49,756 nt of DNA from Lachnospiraceae bacterium (GTDB lineage: Bacteria > Bacillota > Clostridia > Lachnospirales > Lachnospiraceae), in NCBI GenBank assembly GCA_016281335.1, contig JAEEIK010000062.1, forward strand, positions 1 to 49,756, read 5' to 3'. How positions within the stretch are numbered: the stretch's first letter is position 1; each line of letters begins with the position of its first letter. A program made the translations under genes and the position numbers. A model generated the notes under the pieces. The model was given only the letters and a program-made list of their open reading frames with translations. It made no database searches and had not been told where the DNA came from. Shown piece after piece: positions 16,701 to 25,108 of the stretch.

Positions 16701-18602
16701 CGGTCCTTTACGAGAGATACCTGCAACTTCAGCGACGGTACAGTCAAAGGTGAGCTGAAGATAGATGGCGGTACCGTAAATATAACAGGCGGTGAGATAG
16801 CAGGTAAACTGTCTGTAAAAAGATCCTATTTTGATGTCAACCTGACCATTTCCGGTAATGCACTTATAGGAGTGAGCGAAAACATCATAAAGACGTATGC
16901 TCCTTTCAGTAATACTACGCCTAAATTGCATCTGACTCTGGCAGGCGGCTACTATAAGTATGATCCAAGATCCTTGTTTATGACAAAGGATGTCAGCGGT
17001 AATCTCATAGAAGTATACAGCAATGAGGAATATGATGGAGTTCCGCTTGACGATGTATTTGAGGGTTACTCCTACTATAAGAAGACAGGAGATGAGTACG
17101 AACCGATAGCAATTGAAGATATCACAGACGGAGATATAGCTGCAGGAAACATCTTCATCTGCTACAGCGATTTCGTAACCTTTGAATCAGACAAGCTGGA
17201 AGAATACAACCTTTTATACTACGGAGACAGCTGGGTAGCAGGTCCCGAGTATGAATACCGTATCAAAGGCTGCAAGCATCAGCATAAGGAAGTAAGGAAT
17301 GCAGTGGCAGCAGACTGTCTGACAGCAGGCTACAGCGGAGATACCTATTGTAAAGATTGCGAAATATTACTGGAAGTAGGTAGTGAAATTGCCGCCCTCG
17401 GTCATGATTATGAAGTAACTTATACCTGGAGTGATGACTGCAAGAGCTGTACGGGTACTGCAGTATGTAAGCGTGAAGGCTGTGCGGAAGATGCAGAAAA
17501 ACACAGTGTAACCGAAGAAGCAACAGTCACAAGTGAAGTTAAGACTCAGCCTTCTTTGACAGCAAAAGGTGTGACTACCTATACTGCTACATTTACCTCT
17601 GAGATTTTCGAAACACAGACTAAGGATGTGGAAGATATACCTCAGCTGGTTAATGAAGATCATACTTATGTATCCGGAAACAGTGCAATGTCACCGGTTC
17701 CCGAGATAACGAAAGATACCACGGAACTTCATCTTGTAAAGGGACAGAAGTTCACCCTGCCTGATAAGAAAGGCTGGTCGACCGCGGATAAGAAGATCGT
17801 TAAGATCACCAAGTCAGGCTTACTGACTGCCAAGAAAGTAACCGAAGCCGGAAAGCCTGTAGTGATCTCGAGAGATGGCTACAAGCCGATCAAGGTATAC
17901 GTTACCGAGCCGAAGCTGAATAAGAAGAAGACCAAGCTGGAAGCAGGAGTATCGGAAACACTTGTAATGACTTATGACAGGAAAAATCTTGGTATACTGT
18001 GGGAAAGCAGCGCACCGGATGTGGCTACGGTATCCCAGAACGGAAAGGTTACGGCAATATCAAAAGGAACCACTACGGTAACGGCACATATCAACGGCAA
18101 GTCCTATACCTGCAAGGTAACGGTTACCGAGACGGCAGCAGCATTAACCCGCGTGGTACACCTCAATGTAGGCAAGAGCAAGACTATAAGCTTAAAGAAA
18201 CTGGGCAAACTTAAATGGACCAGCTCCGATGAGAGTATCGCTCAGATGATCAAGCCCAAGAAAGTAAAAGCGATCCGGGAAGGAAAGGCAACACTGACCG
18301 CGGTTGATGAAAATACGAAAAAGACATACACCATAAAGCTTATAGTTGATAACCCTGAGATAAAGGCAGGTAAGATAACGCTTAAGAAGAAGACCACCTA
18401 TAACCTCAATATGAAAGTCGGCGAGACTGTGCCGGTAGAATTCGTGAGCGTAGATGGTCAGGTAGTATTCAAGAGCAGCAAAGCTGCAGTAGCCTTTGAC
18501 AACGGCAAGGGCGGCATCAGGGCTATTGCAAGCGGCAAGGCAAAACTTAAGGCTACTATCAATAAGACTAAGGTTACTATCAATGTGACCGTGACTGAGT
18601 AA
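13800..18602 (+). CDS. Surface protein 2, main part (coiled coil, CxxC repeats, Big_2 domains)
   Basis: This is the long second frame of surface protein 2. It is open back to 13671, and independent starts (TTG 13800, ATG 13818) have no clear ribosome-binding site or signal peptide, so it should be read as the continuation of the gene at 13282. In order it shows an Ala/Glu-rich coiled coil (to about 14500) and a MucBP-like segment (EGEHSVTVTYVMGKNQKG). A run of about nine H-x-x-x-C-x-x-C units follows (14840-15690). Next come a polar linker and beta domain, a beta-helix segment with the LAGGYY...YEYRIK block shared with surface protein 1, another Cys-containing unit (about 17270-17500), and a C-terminal Big_2 module. 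There is no sorting signal. It is probably extracellular and adhesive; the ligand is unknown. Confidence 0.85.
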   Translation: MGNASNMLKEETLDAQKALDEAEKAAKAFNDNKETLEVTLSAEDYSKVENGIENAIEAVEALKAAQESVEDDGAAADEAAKALEAAEAAEEAAEALLNAAGGEEQNQETFVERLQVADEENSTAFSGFLGKSWAAFIAARRYAGLAKDALSKENLQKNACSGVSAATSNLYFVKQDGTEEARKNLEEAKALADEDSQAKIDALLKKDESNPGPIEALEKKIDDANDSIGELEGAMGIGLAATETATVGISLSPGSEYPDEIVVIENVTKKGVTPQPEGEHSVTVTYVMGKNQKGETLAAPEEFIRTSNASFPEGAVYEFISPAYPGYTASVEKVSGTMGTTDVSVTVTYSCSHTGENKMEYNTLEHWMVCGVCGDVIEGFKEAHHTTPDDYDYTKNGHTPHCSICGWKSPVEVAHKKDLFRVNENGSRRHLARCQVCKYEDYEPHAWVKTKNSSATWCEAKCECGEIYSAPEHKFTQYRMGPGNQHYKICSICGYEEMEDCNSELYEYKTESEHYVKCSKCKAIQTTESHGPSEICEHTHHQFHRLYCTKCKSTTYRNIPCKVGDDYFATDAVHWQKCSDCNEMYEEPHKYSTKKYKTNQRSDLTEVDGKLTTIWYYDLAEKCNVCGHVHILKEGLKSTSTSSGSKPKEGSKNFGGGGPVPKVQSSEVNFDDVLGQNLKTNVVSDIDEIVMDNYFDLVDDEEGNLNDKIEEKFGADFDKSKVNVVVEPTVNVTPTAYDARSKTLSIEINATYNLVLENTTNNQKVTISENQVVPVNQAVELTVMLPDNFGSAGKRVNIEHDHNGEIHNYRAQIQRDGNKYFLSFKAEAGFSPFTFTLEEEQGEEDVASVTYSYGKNGSSTIYKTAYFDDFQNAISASEENDFYDQLTDEEKEGFGGINSPVIKLLKNVTLDETVYIAKKNHEIALDLDGHTLTITKNGGLDGDNCEIRMESATPGTFNSAGTIAVNIRSFTRDTCNFSDGTVKGELKIDGGTVNITGGEIAGKLSVKRSYFDVNLTISGNALIGVSENIIKTYAPFSNTTPKLHLTLAGGYYKYDPRSLFMTKDVSGNLIEVYSNEEYDGVPLDDVFEGYSYYKKTGDEYEPIAIEDITDGDIAAGNIFICYSDFVTFESDKLEEYNLLYYGDSWVAGPEYEYRIKGCKHQHKEVRNAVAADCLTAGYSGDTYCKDCEILLEVGSEIAALGHDYEVTYTWSDDCKSCTGTAVCKREGCAEDAEKHSVTEEATVTSEVKTQPSLTAKGVTTYTATFTSEIFETQTKDVEDIPQLVNEDHTYVSGNSAMSPVPEITKDTTELHLVKGQKFTLPDKKGWSTADKKIVKITKSGLLTAKKVTEAGKPVVISRDGYKPIKVYVTEPKLNKKKTKLEAGVSETLVMTYDRKNLGILWESSAPDVATVSQNGKVTAISKGTTTVTAHINGKSYTCKVTVTETAAALTRVVHLNVGKSKTISLKKLGKLKWTSSDESIAQMIKPKKVKAIREGKATLTAVDENTKKTYTIKLIVDNPEIKAGKITLKKKTTYNLNMKVGETVPVEFVSVDGQVVFKSSKAAVAFDNGKGGIRAIASGKAKLKATINKTKVTINVTVTE

Positions 18603-18603
18603 T

Positions 18604-18664
18604 TTGACAGAAATCCCCCTTAGGATATATCATGAATATGTAATATTCTGTGATATATCCTAAG
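18604..18664 (+). promoter_or_regulatory. Promoter with overlapping inverted repeat, signalling operon
   Basis: TTGACA (18604-18609), an 18 bp spacer and TATCAT (18628-18633) form a good vegetative promoter. An inverted repeat, CTTAGGATATATCA (18619-18632) with TGATATATCCTAAG (18651-18664), covers the -10 and continues past the start site. It could be an operator or an mRNA hairpin. It differs from the ACCGTTCGT boxes, so the LytTR gene is apparently not controlled by its own box. Confidence 0.65.
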
Positions 18665-18684
18665 ACGAAGGGACTGGCTGCTTG

Positions 18685-19170
18685 ATGAGCAAAAAGGTGG
18701 ATATCAGCCTGGAAGTCGATCCTTCATATGAGCTCCCTCATGTGATCATCAGGACCGGCCGGAAGACAGAGCTGATAGAGAGAATGATAGACGCCATTGA
18801 ACGCTGCGTAGAGGAAGAATACCCCGAAGTGGTATGCTACAGCGGCGATAGCGTTGTGCTCTTAAGACAGCAGGATATCACCCGTGTTTATTCAGAAAAC
18901 AGAAAGATAGTGGTTTGTACTGACGATGAACGGTATGACTGTAAGCAGACACTCAGTGATCTGGAGGAGAAACTGGATCCGGATACGTTTGTCCGCATCA
19001 GCCGTTTTGAGTTGATCAATCTGAAAAAGGTAGCCGGTTTTGACTTAAACATAGCCGGTACTATTAAAGTGTACTTTAAAGACAGGTCTGAAACCTTTGT
19101 GGCCCGCAGATACGTGAGTTTAATACAGCAGAAGATCAAGGCCAGAATAGAGGGAAGTAAAGAAAAGTGA
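18685..19170 (+). CDS. LytTR-family DNA-binding regulator (no receiver domain)
   Basis: This 161-residue transcription factor has an N-terminal segment of about 50 residues followed by a single LytTR DNA-binding domain (roughly 55-158). Typical landmarks are DITRVYSENRKIVVCT, LSDLEEKLDPDTFVRISRFELINLKKV and FVARRYVSLIQQKI. It lacks a receiver, as in the LytTR regulatory systems of streptococci (HdrR, BrsR), which are held in check by a membrane partner. The next gene, overlapping by four bases, encodes such a partner. The start is ATG 18685; a TTG lies one codon upstream. Three promoter regions in this window carry matching LytTR boxes, making it the prime candidate activator of the surface proteins. 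Confidence 0.93.
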   Translation: MSKKVDISLEVDPSYELPHVIIRTGRKTELIERMIDAIERCVEEEYPEVVCYSGDSVVLLRQQDITRVYSENRKIVVCTDDERYDCKQTLSDLEEKLDPDTFVRISRFELINLKKVAGFDLNIAGTIKVYFKDRSETFVARRYVSLIQQKIKARIEGSKEK

Positions 19171-19637
19171 GTGACACAGTTAAAAAAACCATAAGACTTG
19201 CAATCTTCGGCGGTATAGGCGGAGCCTTTGTTTCCGTATTCTTTTTGATCATGGCCTGGAGTGAGCTGATAGAGGAATTAAGTACAGGAGCTCTTATCGG
19301 ACATGTTTTGATACAGCTGTTACTCGGGGCAATTTTCGGGGCTGTTAACTGTGCATCTTCGATAGTGTATGATCTGGACAGGTTCAGCATTGCCGGTGCC
19401 ACCCTTATGCATTTCTTCTTTGTTATTACCATGTTCTATATCTTCGGTTTCGGTGTATGGCATTTTAACTTCGGAGATATAGTCTTCTATATCATGACTG
19501 CAATGTTTATCATAATATATTTTATCATTTGGCTCGTGATGTATCTGAAATTCAAAAGAGAAGTCAGAAAGATGAATGATGAGCTGAGGAAGATGAAAGA
19601 ACTGGAAGCCAAAGAAAATAAGAATAACAAAGGGTGA
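19167..19637 (+). CDS. DUF3021 family membrane protein, putative LytTR inhibitor
   Basis: This 156-residue protein has four transmembrane helices (about 9-30, 42-65, 76-97 and 105-127) and a charged cytoplasmic tail rich in Lys and Glu. The arrangement, a DUF3021 protein directly after a receiver-less LytTR regulator, is widespread in Firmicutes. It is analogous to the HdrM/HdrR and BrsM/BrsR pairs, where the membrane protein antagonises the regulator. The GTG start at 19167 overlaps the lytTR stop (GTGA), indicating translational coupling. Inhibition of the regulator by sequestration at the membrane is an inference from those systems. No extracellular sensor domain is present; the loops are short. 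Confidence 0.85.
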   Translation: MSDTVKKTIRLAIFGGIGGAFVSVFFLIMAWSELIEELSTGALIGHVLIQLLLGAIFGAVNCASSIVYDLDRFSIAGATLMHFFFVITMFYIFGFGVWHFNFGDIVFYIMTAMFIIIYFIIWLVMYLKFKREVRKMNDELRKMKELEAKENKNNKG

Positions 19638-19641
19638 TACT

Positions 19642-20445
19642 ATGAAATTAAAGGTTCTTATAACGGGACGTAACAGAAAGGTATGCCGCGATGTAGGCGA
19701 GCATCTGGAAAAGGACAGGGGTTACCTGACCGTAAAAGCAGCGCCCAGCAAGACAGGTCTTTTTGACATCATGCTGTCAGAACTGCCAAAGGTGATCATC
19801 ATCTGCCTCGGTGACGAGACTGTTGAAACCGTTAAAGCCTTTAATGTACTGAAATCGGTATCGATGCAGAGTCACTGCACTATAATAGTCATAGCAAATA
19901 ATGAAGATGAGAAACTCTTCATAAAATATACCGAGCTTAGAAAAGTACTCTTCCTTTCCCGACCGGTTTCTCTGATGGCCTTATATGAAAAACTTCTGGC
20001 TATTGAAGAAGAACTGGAGAACTGTGAAGAGGAAAGTGTATTCAGGGAATTTGTAAATGAAGATACGGATGAGGATTCCCGGAGAAAGAAGATACTTGTA
20101 ATCGATGATGATACGGAACAGCTGGTGCATATAAAAGAACAGCTGGAAGAATTCTATGATGTAGCCGTGGTAAAGTCAGGAGATGCGGCGTTCAAATATC
20201 TGATGAAACATACGCCTGATCTGATATTGCTGGATTATCTGATGCCGGAAAAAGACGGACCTCAGGTTTTAAGGCAGATGCGTACCATAGATGAATATGC
20301 GCATATTCCGGTGATGTTCCTTACGGGAATGAGCGAAAGAAATGCGGTATTAGAGACATTGACAGAACTGCGTCCTCAGGGTTATATCATAAAGCCCGCG
20401 AGGAAGTCGGATCTGGTGGCAAAAATAATAGATGTATTGGGGTAA
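19642..20445 (+). CDS. Double-receiver response regulator without output domain
   Basis: This 267-residue protein carries two receiver-like domains. Residues 1-125 form a degenerate receiver: where the phospho-acceptor aspartate is expected, after VIII, there is Cys55. Residues 149-267 form a complete receiver with acidic residues 155-156, phospho-acceptor Asp198 (LILLDYLMP), Thr228 and Lys251. There is no DNA-binding or enzymatic output. It sits four bases after the DUF3021 gene and five before the Hpt gene. It probably acts inside the phosphorelay as a sink, relay or protein-protein switch. A connection to the LytTR/DUF3021 pair is suggested only by the operon. Confidence 0.88.
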   Translation: MKLKVLITGRNRKVCRDVGEHLEKDRGYLTVKAAPSKTGLFDIMLSELPKVIIICLGDETVETVKAFNVLKSVSMQSHCTIIVIANNEDEKLFIKYTELRKVLFLSRPVSLMALYEKLLAIEEELENCEEESVFREFVNEDTDEDSRRKKILVIDDDTEQLVHIKEQLEEFYDVAVVKSGDAAFKYLMKHTPDLILLDYLMPEKDGPQVLRQMRTIDEYAHIPVMFLTGMSERNAVLETLTELRPQGYIIKPARKSDLVAKIIDVLG

Positions 20446-20450
20446 ATTTA

Positions 20451-21053
20451 ATGGGAGCAGATCTTTCGTTTCTTGATGGCAGCGGCATAGATATAAAAAC
20501 AGGTCTTGATTATACGGGAGGGGAAGATAAATACCTCTCTGCCCTGCAGCGTTTCTATAACAGCTATGAGAAGAACAGGACCAAAGTCGAGGATTTTTTT
20601 TCAGCAAAGGATTATGAGAGTTACATGATCACTGTTCATGCGCTGAAGAGCAATTCCAAGATGATAGGTGCAATGGACTTAAGTAAAGCCTTTGAAACAC
20701 TGGAGATGGCTGCCAGAAATAATGAGACGGCTGTTATTGAAAGTGAGACTGCAGCTGCGCTTGCAGAATATCAAAAGCTCATAGAGATCCTTAAGCCCAT
20801 TAGCGAGATGGGTGATCTGAAAGCGCCTTCCGAGATATCTGCGGAAGAAGCAAAGAGTGTTGCGGAAAAACTTCTGGAAGCTCTCGATGATTTTGATGAT
20901 GAGCTGTCAAAAGAGCTTGCAGTCAAGCTTTCGGGCTATCCCTTCAGATTAACTGCAAGAGACAAGCTGAAAGAAGCAGAGAAATATATTGATGATTTTA
21001 TGTATGATGAGGCAGCAGAGCTCATAAAAGAGATCGCACCAACCATTGAATAA
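20451..21053 (+). CDS. Hpt-domain phosphotransfer protein
   Basis: This 200-residue all-helical protein has a histidine phosphotransfer domain in its first 115 residues. The phosphorylatable His63 is in the classic motif HALKSNSKMIGA, flanked by acidic and amphipathic helices. A second helical region follows (to residue 200), beginning after a short linker near residue 125. Its function is not recognisable. The three hybrid kinases downstream each end in a receiver that needs an Hpt partner to pass phosphate onward, so this protein is the natural hub between them and the double receiver. The ribosome-binding site is weak (GGGGT). Confidence 0.9.
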   Translation: MGADLSFLDGSGIDIKTGLDYTGGEDKYLSALQRFYNSYEKNRTKVEDFFSAKDYESYMITVHALKSNSKMIGAMDLSKAFETLEMAARNNETAVIESETAAALAEYQKLIEILKPISEMGDLKAPSEISAEEAKSVAEKLLEALDDFDDELSKELAVKLSGYPFRLTARDKLKEAEKYIDDFMYDEAAELIKEIAPTIE

Positions 21054-21065
21054 GGTGGTTTTGGA

Positions 21066-23555
21066 TTGAAAAAGATCAGGATAGCATTATCTGTAATTCT
21101 TATATTGGTATTCGGTTATATCTTTATAGGCCAGCTGATCCTGCCGGCCAACGTTCCCATGAACGGAAATATCTGTGATGTATTGCCCGGAGACAACTGG
21201 TATGAAGTAAAGGAAGACGGAAGCCGTGTTCCTTTTGAAGTGCCCGGAAATACAGAGGGTGATATAGTTGTTGAGACTACCATTCCCGTGCAATTTGACA
21301 AGGACTACAGTGTTCTTCTTTTTCGCGGAATGGATATGGATATCTATATAGATGACGAACTGCGGGAAAGTCTGAAAACTCAGGATTATAAGTTTTTCGG
21401 AGACCAGTCCGCAGAATGCTTTGTGATGGCTTCAGTATATCCCGAAGACGCAGGCCATACGCTGCGTGTACATTATGAATATAATTCGGGTATGGTATAT
21501 GAAGTCTATATCGGAACCCGGATAGGAATTCTCATCTATCTGTTCAAGCTGTACGGCCTGGAACTGTTTGTGGGTCTATCGATAATGCTTCTGGGTACCA
21601 TCTGTCTGGTTGCGGCTGTATGTTACAAGCTTATACATAAAAAATATCTGGAGATGGAACACCTGTCCATCGGCGTTATCATAGGCGCCATGTGGGTCCT
21701 GTCCAATTCGGTCTTCAGACAGTTATATGCAAGAAATCTTTCGGTAATGTCAGATATACCTTTTCTTATGGTAATGATCATGCCGCTTCCTTTCTTCGTT
21801 TTCATTGATTCACTTCAGAAAGGCAGATACAGCAAGGCTCTCACAGGTGTGAGCATTCTGGAGATAGCAAATTTCTGTATCTTCGGCGGTTTATTCGTAT
21901 TAGGAAAAGTTTCTCTGATAAATAGTTTTATCTTCGCTGCGTTGTGTGCTCTTATCAGTATAGTGGTGATGTTCACCACGATAATACTTGATGTAAAGAA
22001 GGGGCTGGTCGGATCCTACAAAGTAGTCGCGGTTGGTTTTGCGCTTCTTGCGGTTGCAGCTGTGATACAGATCTTTGTTTATCAGTTTGCGCATAACGGC
22101 GTTTTTTCCGGATTATTCATGGCCTTCGGTCTCTTTGGTTTCATGATCTGCGCTATCGTACATACGATAAAACAGCTGATAGGTATCAGGCTGGAAGCTA
22201 CGGAACTGCAGCATACCAATAAGGCAAAGGATGACTTCCTTGCAAATATGTCTCATGAGATCAGGACGCCCTTAAACGGTATACTCGGCATGGATGAGAT
22301 GATCATCAGGGATACGAGAGAGCACAAGGTAAAGAATTACGCGCTGGAGATAAAGAGCGCAGGCAATACGCTGCTTTCCATCATCAATGACATACTGGAT
22401 ATGAGCAAGATAGAGGCAGGTAAGTTCGAGATCATTCCGGTTGATTATGATCTGGCATCGGTACTCAATGACGTGTTAAATCTCACACGTTACAGAGCAC
22501 AGAAGAAGGATCTTGATTACAACTTTACGGTGGCAGAGGATATCCCGTCTTCATTAAACGGCGATGAGATAAGGATACGCCAGATAATGCTGAACATTAT
22601 CAATAATGCCATCAAGTATACGAAGAAAGGCAGCGTGAACATAGATATATCTTCGGTATCCACAATGATGGGAAACTATATCGATCTGATCATAAAAGTT
22701 AAGGATACCGGTATAGGCATAAAAGAAGAAGATAAGGAAAAACTCTTTAACAGCTTTCAGCGTCTGGAAGAAAAGAAGAACAGAAACATCGAAGGAACCG
22801 GACTCGGGCTTTTCATCACCCATAAGATGCTGGAGATGATGGAGGGAAAGATAGAAGTAGAAAGCGAATACGGTAAGGGTTCCTGCTTTACCGTGACTGT
22901 TCCTCAGAAGGTAGTGAAAGCCGCACCGATAGGCGATTTCAGCAAGGCGCTTAAAGAATATATGAACAACATGGAACAGAATGAAATAGGTCTGTATGCG
23001 CCGGATGCAAGGATACTCGTAGTCGATGACAATGAGATGAACCTGGAAGTCATGGAAGGTCTGATACGTGATACGAAGATGAAGACAGACCTGGTGGATT
23101 CCGGAGCCGGCTGTATAGAAATGGTCAAGTCCAATAAATACGACTGTATCCTTCTTGATCAGATGATGCCGGGAATGAACGGGGAAGAAACACTCAATGC
23201 GATGAAGGAACAGGATCTTTTAAAAGGAACGCCTGTCGTAGCGCTTACCGCAGATGCGATAATGGGTGCGGAGGAGAATTACCTGAGCAAAGGTTTTACC
23301 GCATATTTAAGCAAGCCCGTAAAATACGAGGCTCTGGAGAAAAAACTGAAGGAGCTGTTACCGAAAGAAAAGCAGCTGAATCCCAACAGGGAACATGAAC
23401 TGCCCCTGCTGCTGATCTGGGGCAACGATCCTGAAAAGCTGAAGATGGAAAAAGAAAGACTGGACGGAATATACCGCTGCGTATGCATAACCGGCAGCAA
23501 AGCAATGGAGAAGTATCTGGAGAAACATAAACCTGACGCAGTAATGCATATCTAG
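21066..23555 (+). CDS. Membrane hybrid histidine kinase 1 (7TM-type sensor)
   Basis: This 829-residue sensor kinase starts with a signal-anchor helix, then an extracytoplasmic beta domain (about 30-150). About seven transmembrane helices follow (155-370), a layout like the 7TMR-DISM sensors that detect carbohydrates or other small ligands. The cytoplasmic part has a HisKA domain with His397 (NMSHEIRTP), an HATPase with N box IINNAIKY and G boxes DTGIGI and GTGLGL, and a receiver with Asp698. A 50-residue tail (778-829) resembles the first half of another receiver. The start is TTG 21066 with AAGGTGG upstream. The stop is followed at once by a dispersed repeat. Signal unknown. Confidence 0.93.
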   Translation: MKKIRIALSVILILVFGYIFIGQLILPANVPMNGNICDVLPGDNWYEVKEDGSRVPFEVPGNTEGDIVVETTIPVQFDKDYSVLLFRGMDMDIYIDDELRESLKTQDYKFFGDQSAECFVMASVYPEDAGHTLRVHYEYNSGMVYEVYIGTRIGILIYLFKLYGLELFVGLSIMLLGTICLVAAVCYKLIHKKYLEMEHLSIGVIIGAMWVLSNSVFRQLYARNLSVMSDIPFLMVMIMPLPFFVFIDSLQKGRYSKALTGVSILEIANFCIFGGLFVLGKVSLINSFIFAALCALISIVVMFTTIILDVKKGLVGSYKVVAVGFALLAVAAVIQIFVYQFAHNGVFSGLFMAFGLFGFMICAIVHTIKQLIGIRLEATELQHTNKAKDDFLANMSHEIRTPLNGILGMDEMIIRDTREHKVKNYALEIKSAGNTLLSIINDILDMSKIEAGKFEIIPVDYDLASVLNDVLNLTRYRAQKKDLDYNFTVAEDIPSSLNGDEIRIRQIMLNIINNAIKYTKKGSVNIDISSVSTMMGNYIDLIIKVKDTGIGIKEEDKEKLFNSFQRLEEKKNRNIEGTGLGLFITHKMLEMMEGKIEVESEYGKGSCFTVTVPQKVVKAAPIGDFSKALKEYMNNMEQNEIGLYAPDARILVVDDNEMNLEVMEGLIRDTKMKTDLVDSGAGCIEMVKSNKYDCILLDQMMPGMNGEETLNAMKEQDLLKGTPVVALTADAIMGAEENYLSKGFTAYLSKPVKYEALEKKLKELLPKEKQLNPNREHELPLLLIWGNDPEKLKMEKERLDGIYRCVCITGSKAMEKYLEKHKPDAVMHI

Positions 23556-23608
23556 CCTTCTCCCCTCTGGGGAGAAGGTGTCGGTGCGAAGCACCGACGG
23601 ATGAGGGG
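23554..23608 (+). repeat. Dispersed double-hairpin repeat, copy 4 (between kinases 1 and 2)
   Basis: The hairpins CCTTCTCCCC/GGGGAGAAGG (23556-23578) and GTCGGTGC-gaa-GCACCGAC (23580-23598) are followed by GGATGAGGGG. The second hairpin has changed on both arms relative to the trp copies, keeping pairing. The GAGGGG tail precedes ATG 23615 and acts as its ribosome-binding site. Confidence 0.9.
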
Positions 23609-23614
23609 ACACAT

Positions 23615-25108
23615 ATGACCGATTTAGAAAAAGAAAACAAAATCTTAAAACGTGAATTCGCACGCCTGCAGCAGGATCTATCCATGCTTTCAAACCTGAC
23701 CGACTATGCGACCAGGCTCAGAAATTTTAACGAAGAAAAAGTGGTGGCGGCCAATAATGCCAAGAGCAACTTCCTTGCAAATATGTCCCACGAGATCCGT
23801 ACGCCCATGAATGCGATCATAGGTATGGATGAGATGATCATAAGGGAAGCAAAGGATACAAAGATAAACAAATATGCCCTTGATATCAGAAGCGCCAGCA
23901 AGACTCTGCTTTCAATCATCAATGATATCCTTGACTTAAGCAAGATAGAATCAGGTAAGATGGAAATAGTGCCTGTTGAATATGAGAGCGCAGCGGTCTT
24001 TACAGACATAGAGAACATGACTCAGAAGAAGGCCCAGGATAAGGGGCTTGCATATGAACTTAACGCTGACGGAAATATTCCTTCGGTATTATTCGGTGAT
24101 GAGATACGTGTGCGTCAGATCATGCTCAACATAATCAACAATGCGATCAAGTATACCAATGACGGAAAAGTTACGATCAATGCATCCTACGATCATGAGA
24201 ATGAAAAGCTGCATATTTCCGTGAGTGATACGGGCATAGGCATACGCAAGGAAGATATGAGCAAACTCTACAGTTCCTTCCAGCGTCTTGAAGAGAGCAG
24301 GAACCGTAATATAGAAGGAACGGGACTGGGACTCAACATCACCAAACAGCTGGTGGAGATGATGGGTGGCCATATAGAAGTGGAGAGCGAATACGGCGTG
24401 GGGTCTACTTTTACGGTGGATATCATACAGAAGATCTCCGATGCAACACCGATGGGAGATCTTAAGGAAAGCAGGGAAAAGCAGGTATTGGAAGCTGCGG
24501 AGTACAGACCGGCTCTTGTAGCACCGGGAGCAAGACTTCTGATAGTAGATGATAATGAGATGAACCTGGAAGTAATATCGGGTCTGCTTTCGGATACCAG
24601 AATGGATATAACACTTGCGGCTTCGGGAGATGAATGCATAGAACTGATGAGGAAAAACAAATATGATGTGGTGCTGCTGGATCAGATGATGCCGGGGATG
24701 AGCGGAATAGATACTCTCGGAGTCATAAGAAAAGAACATCTTGCCGATAATACTCCGGTGATCGCACTTACGGCCGATGCCATAGTAGGAGCAAGGGATT
24801 CCTACATCAAGGAAGGTTTTTCGGATTATCTCTCAAAACCCGTCATGTATGAGGAACTGGAATACATACTGTTAAGACATATAGATATCAGTAAGATACT
24901 GACTAAAGAACAGATTGAAGAAGAAGCTGCAAAGGGAAAGAGCGTAGTGCTGGTGATCAGCGATTCCACCGAGAGACTGAATGAAGTCAAGGATATGCTG
25001 GGAGACAGGTATAAGGGTGTGTTTGTGAAAGATGAAGAACAGGCGGAGAAATATCTGTCAAAGCATGATGCAGCTTTTATCATCAGAGGTGGAGGGAAAG
25101 AGGCATGA
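23615..25108 (+). CDS. Soluble hybrid histidine kinase 2
   Basis: This 497-residue hybrid kinase has no transmembrane segment. A short N-terminal coiled coil (residues 1-48) leads into HisKA with His59 ([19 protein letters not shown]), an HATPase (INNAIKY, DTGIGI, GTGLGL) and a receiver (309-430) with Asp356 (VLLDQMMPG). The final 60 residues form the same half-receiver tail as in kinases 1 and 3. With no sensor of its own, it may respond through a partner. The FIST-domain gene overlaps its stop by four bases, as if the two formed a split sensor kinase. Its catalytic core is closest to that of kinase 3. Confidence 0.92.
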   Translation: MTDLEKENKILKREFARLQQDLSMLSNLTDYATRLRNFNEEKVVAANNAKSNFLANMSHEIRTPMNAIIGMDEMIIREAKDTKINKYALDIRSASKTLLSIINDILDLSKIESGKMEIVPVEYESAAVFTDIENMTQKKAQDKGLAYELNADGNIPSVLFGDEIRVRQIMLNIINNAIKYTNDGKVTINASYDHENEKLHISVSDTGIGIRKEDMSKLYSSFQRLEESRNRNIEGTGLGLNITKQLVEMMGGHIEVESEYGVGSTFTVDIIQKISDATPMGDLKESREKQVLEAAEYRPALVAPGARLLIVDDNEMNLEVISGLLSDTRMDITLAASGDECIELMRKNKYDVVLLDQMMPGMSGIDTLGVIRKEHLADNTPVIALTADAIVGARDSYIKEGFSDYLSKPVMYEELEYILLRHIDISKILTKEQIEEEAAKGKSVVLVISDSTERLNEVKDMLGDRYKGVFVKDEEQAEKYLSKHDAAFIIRGGGKEA

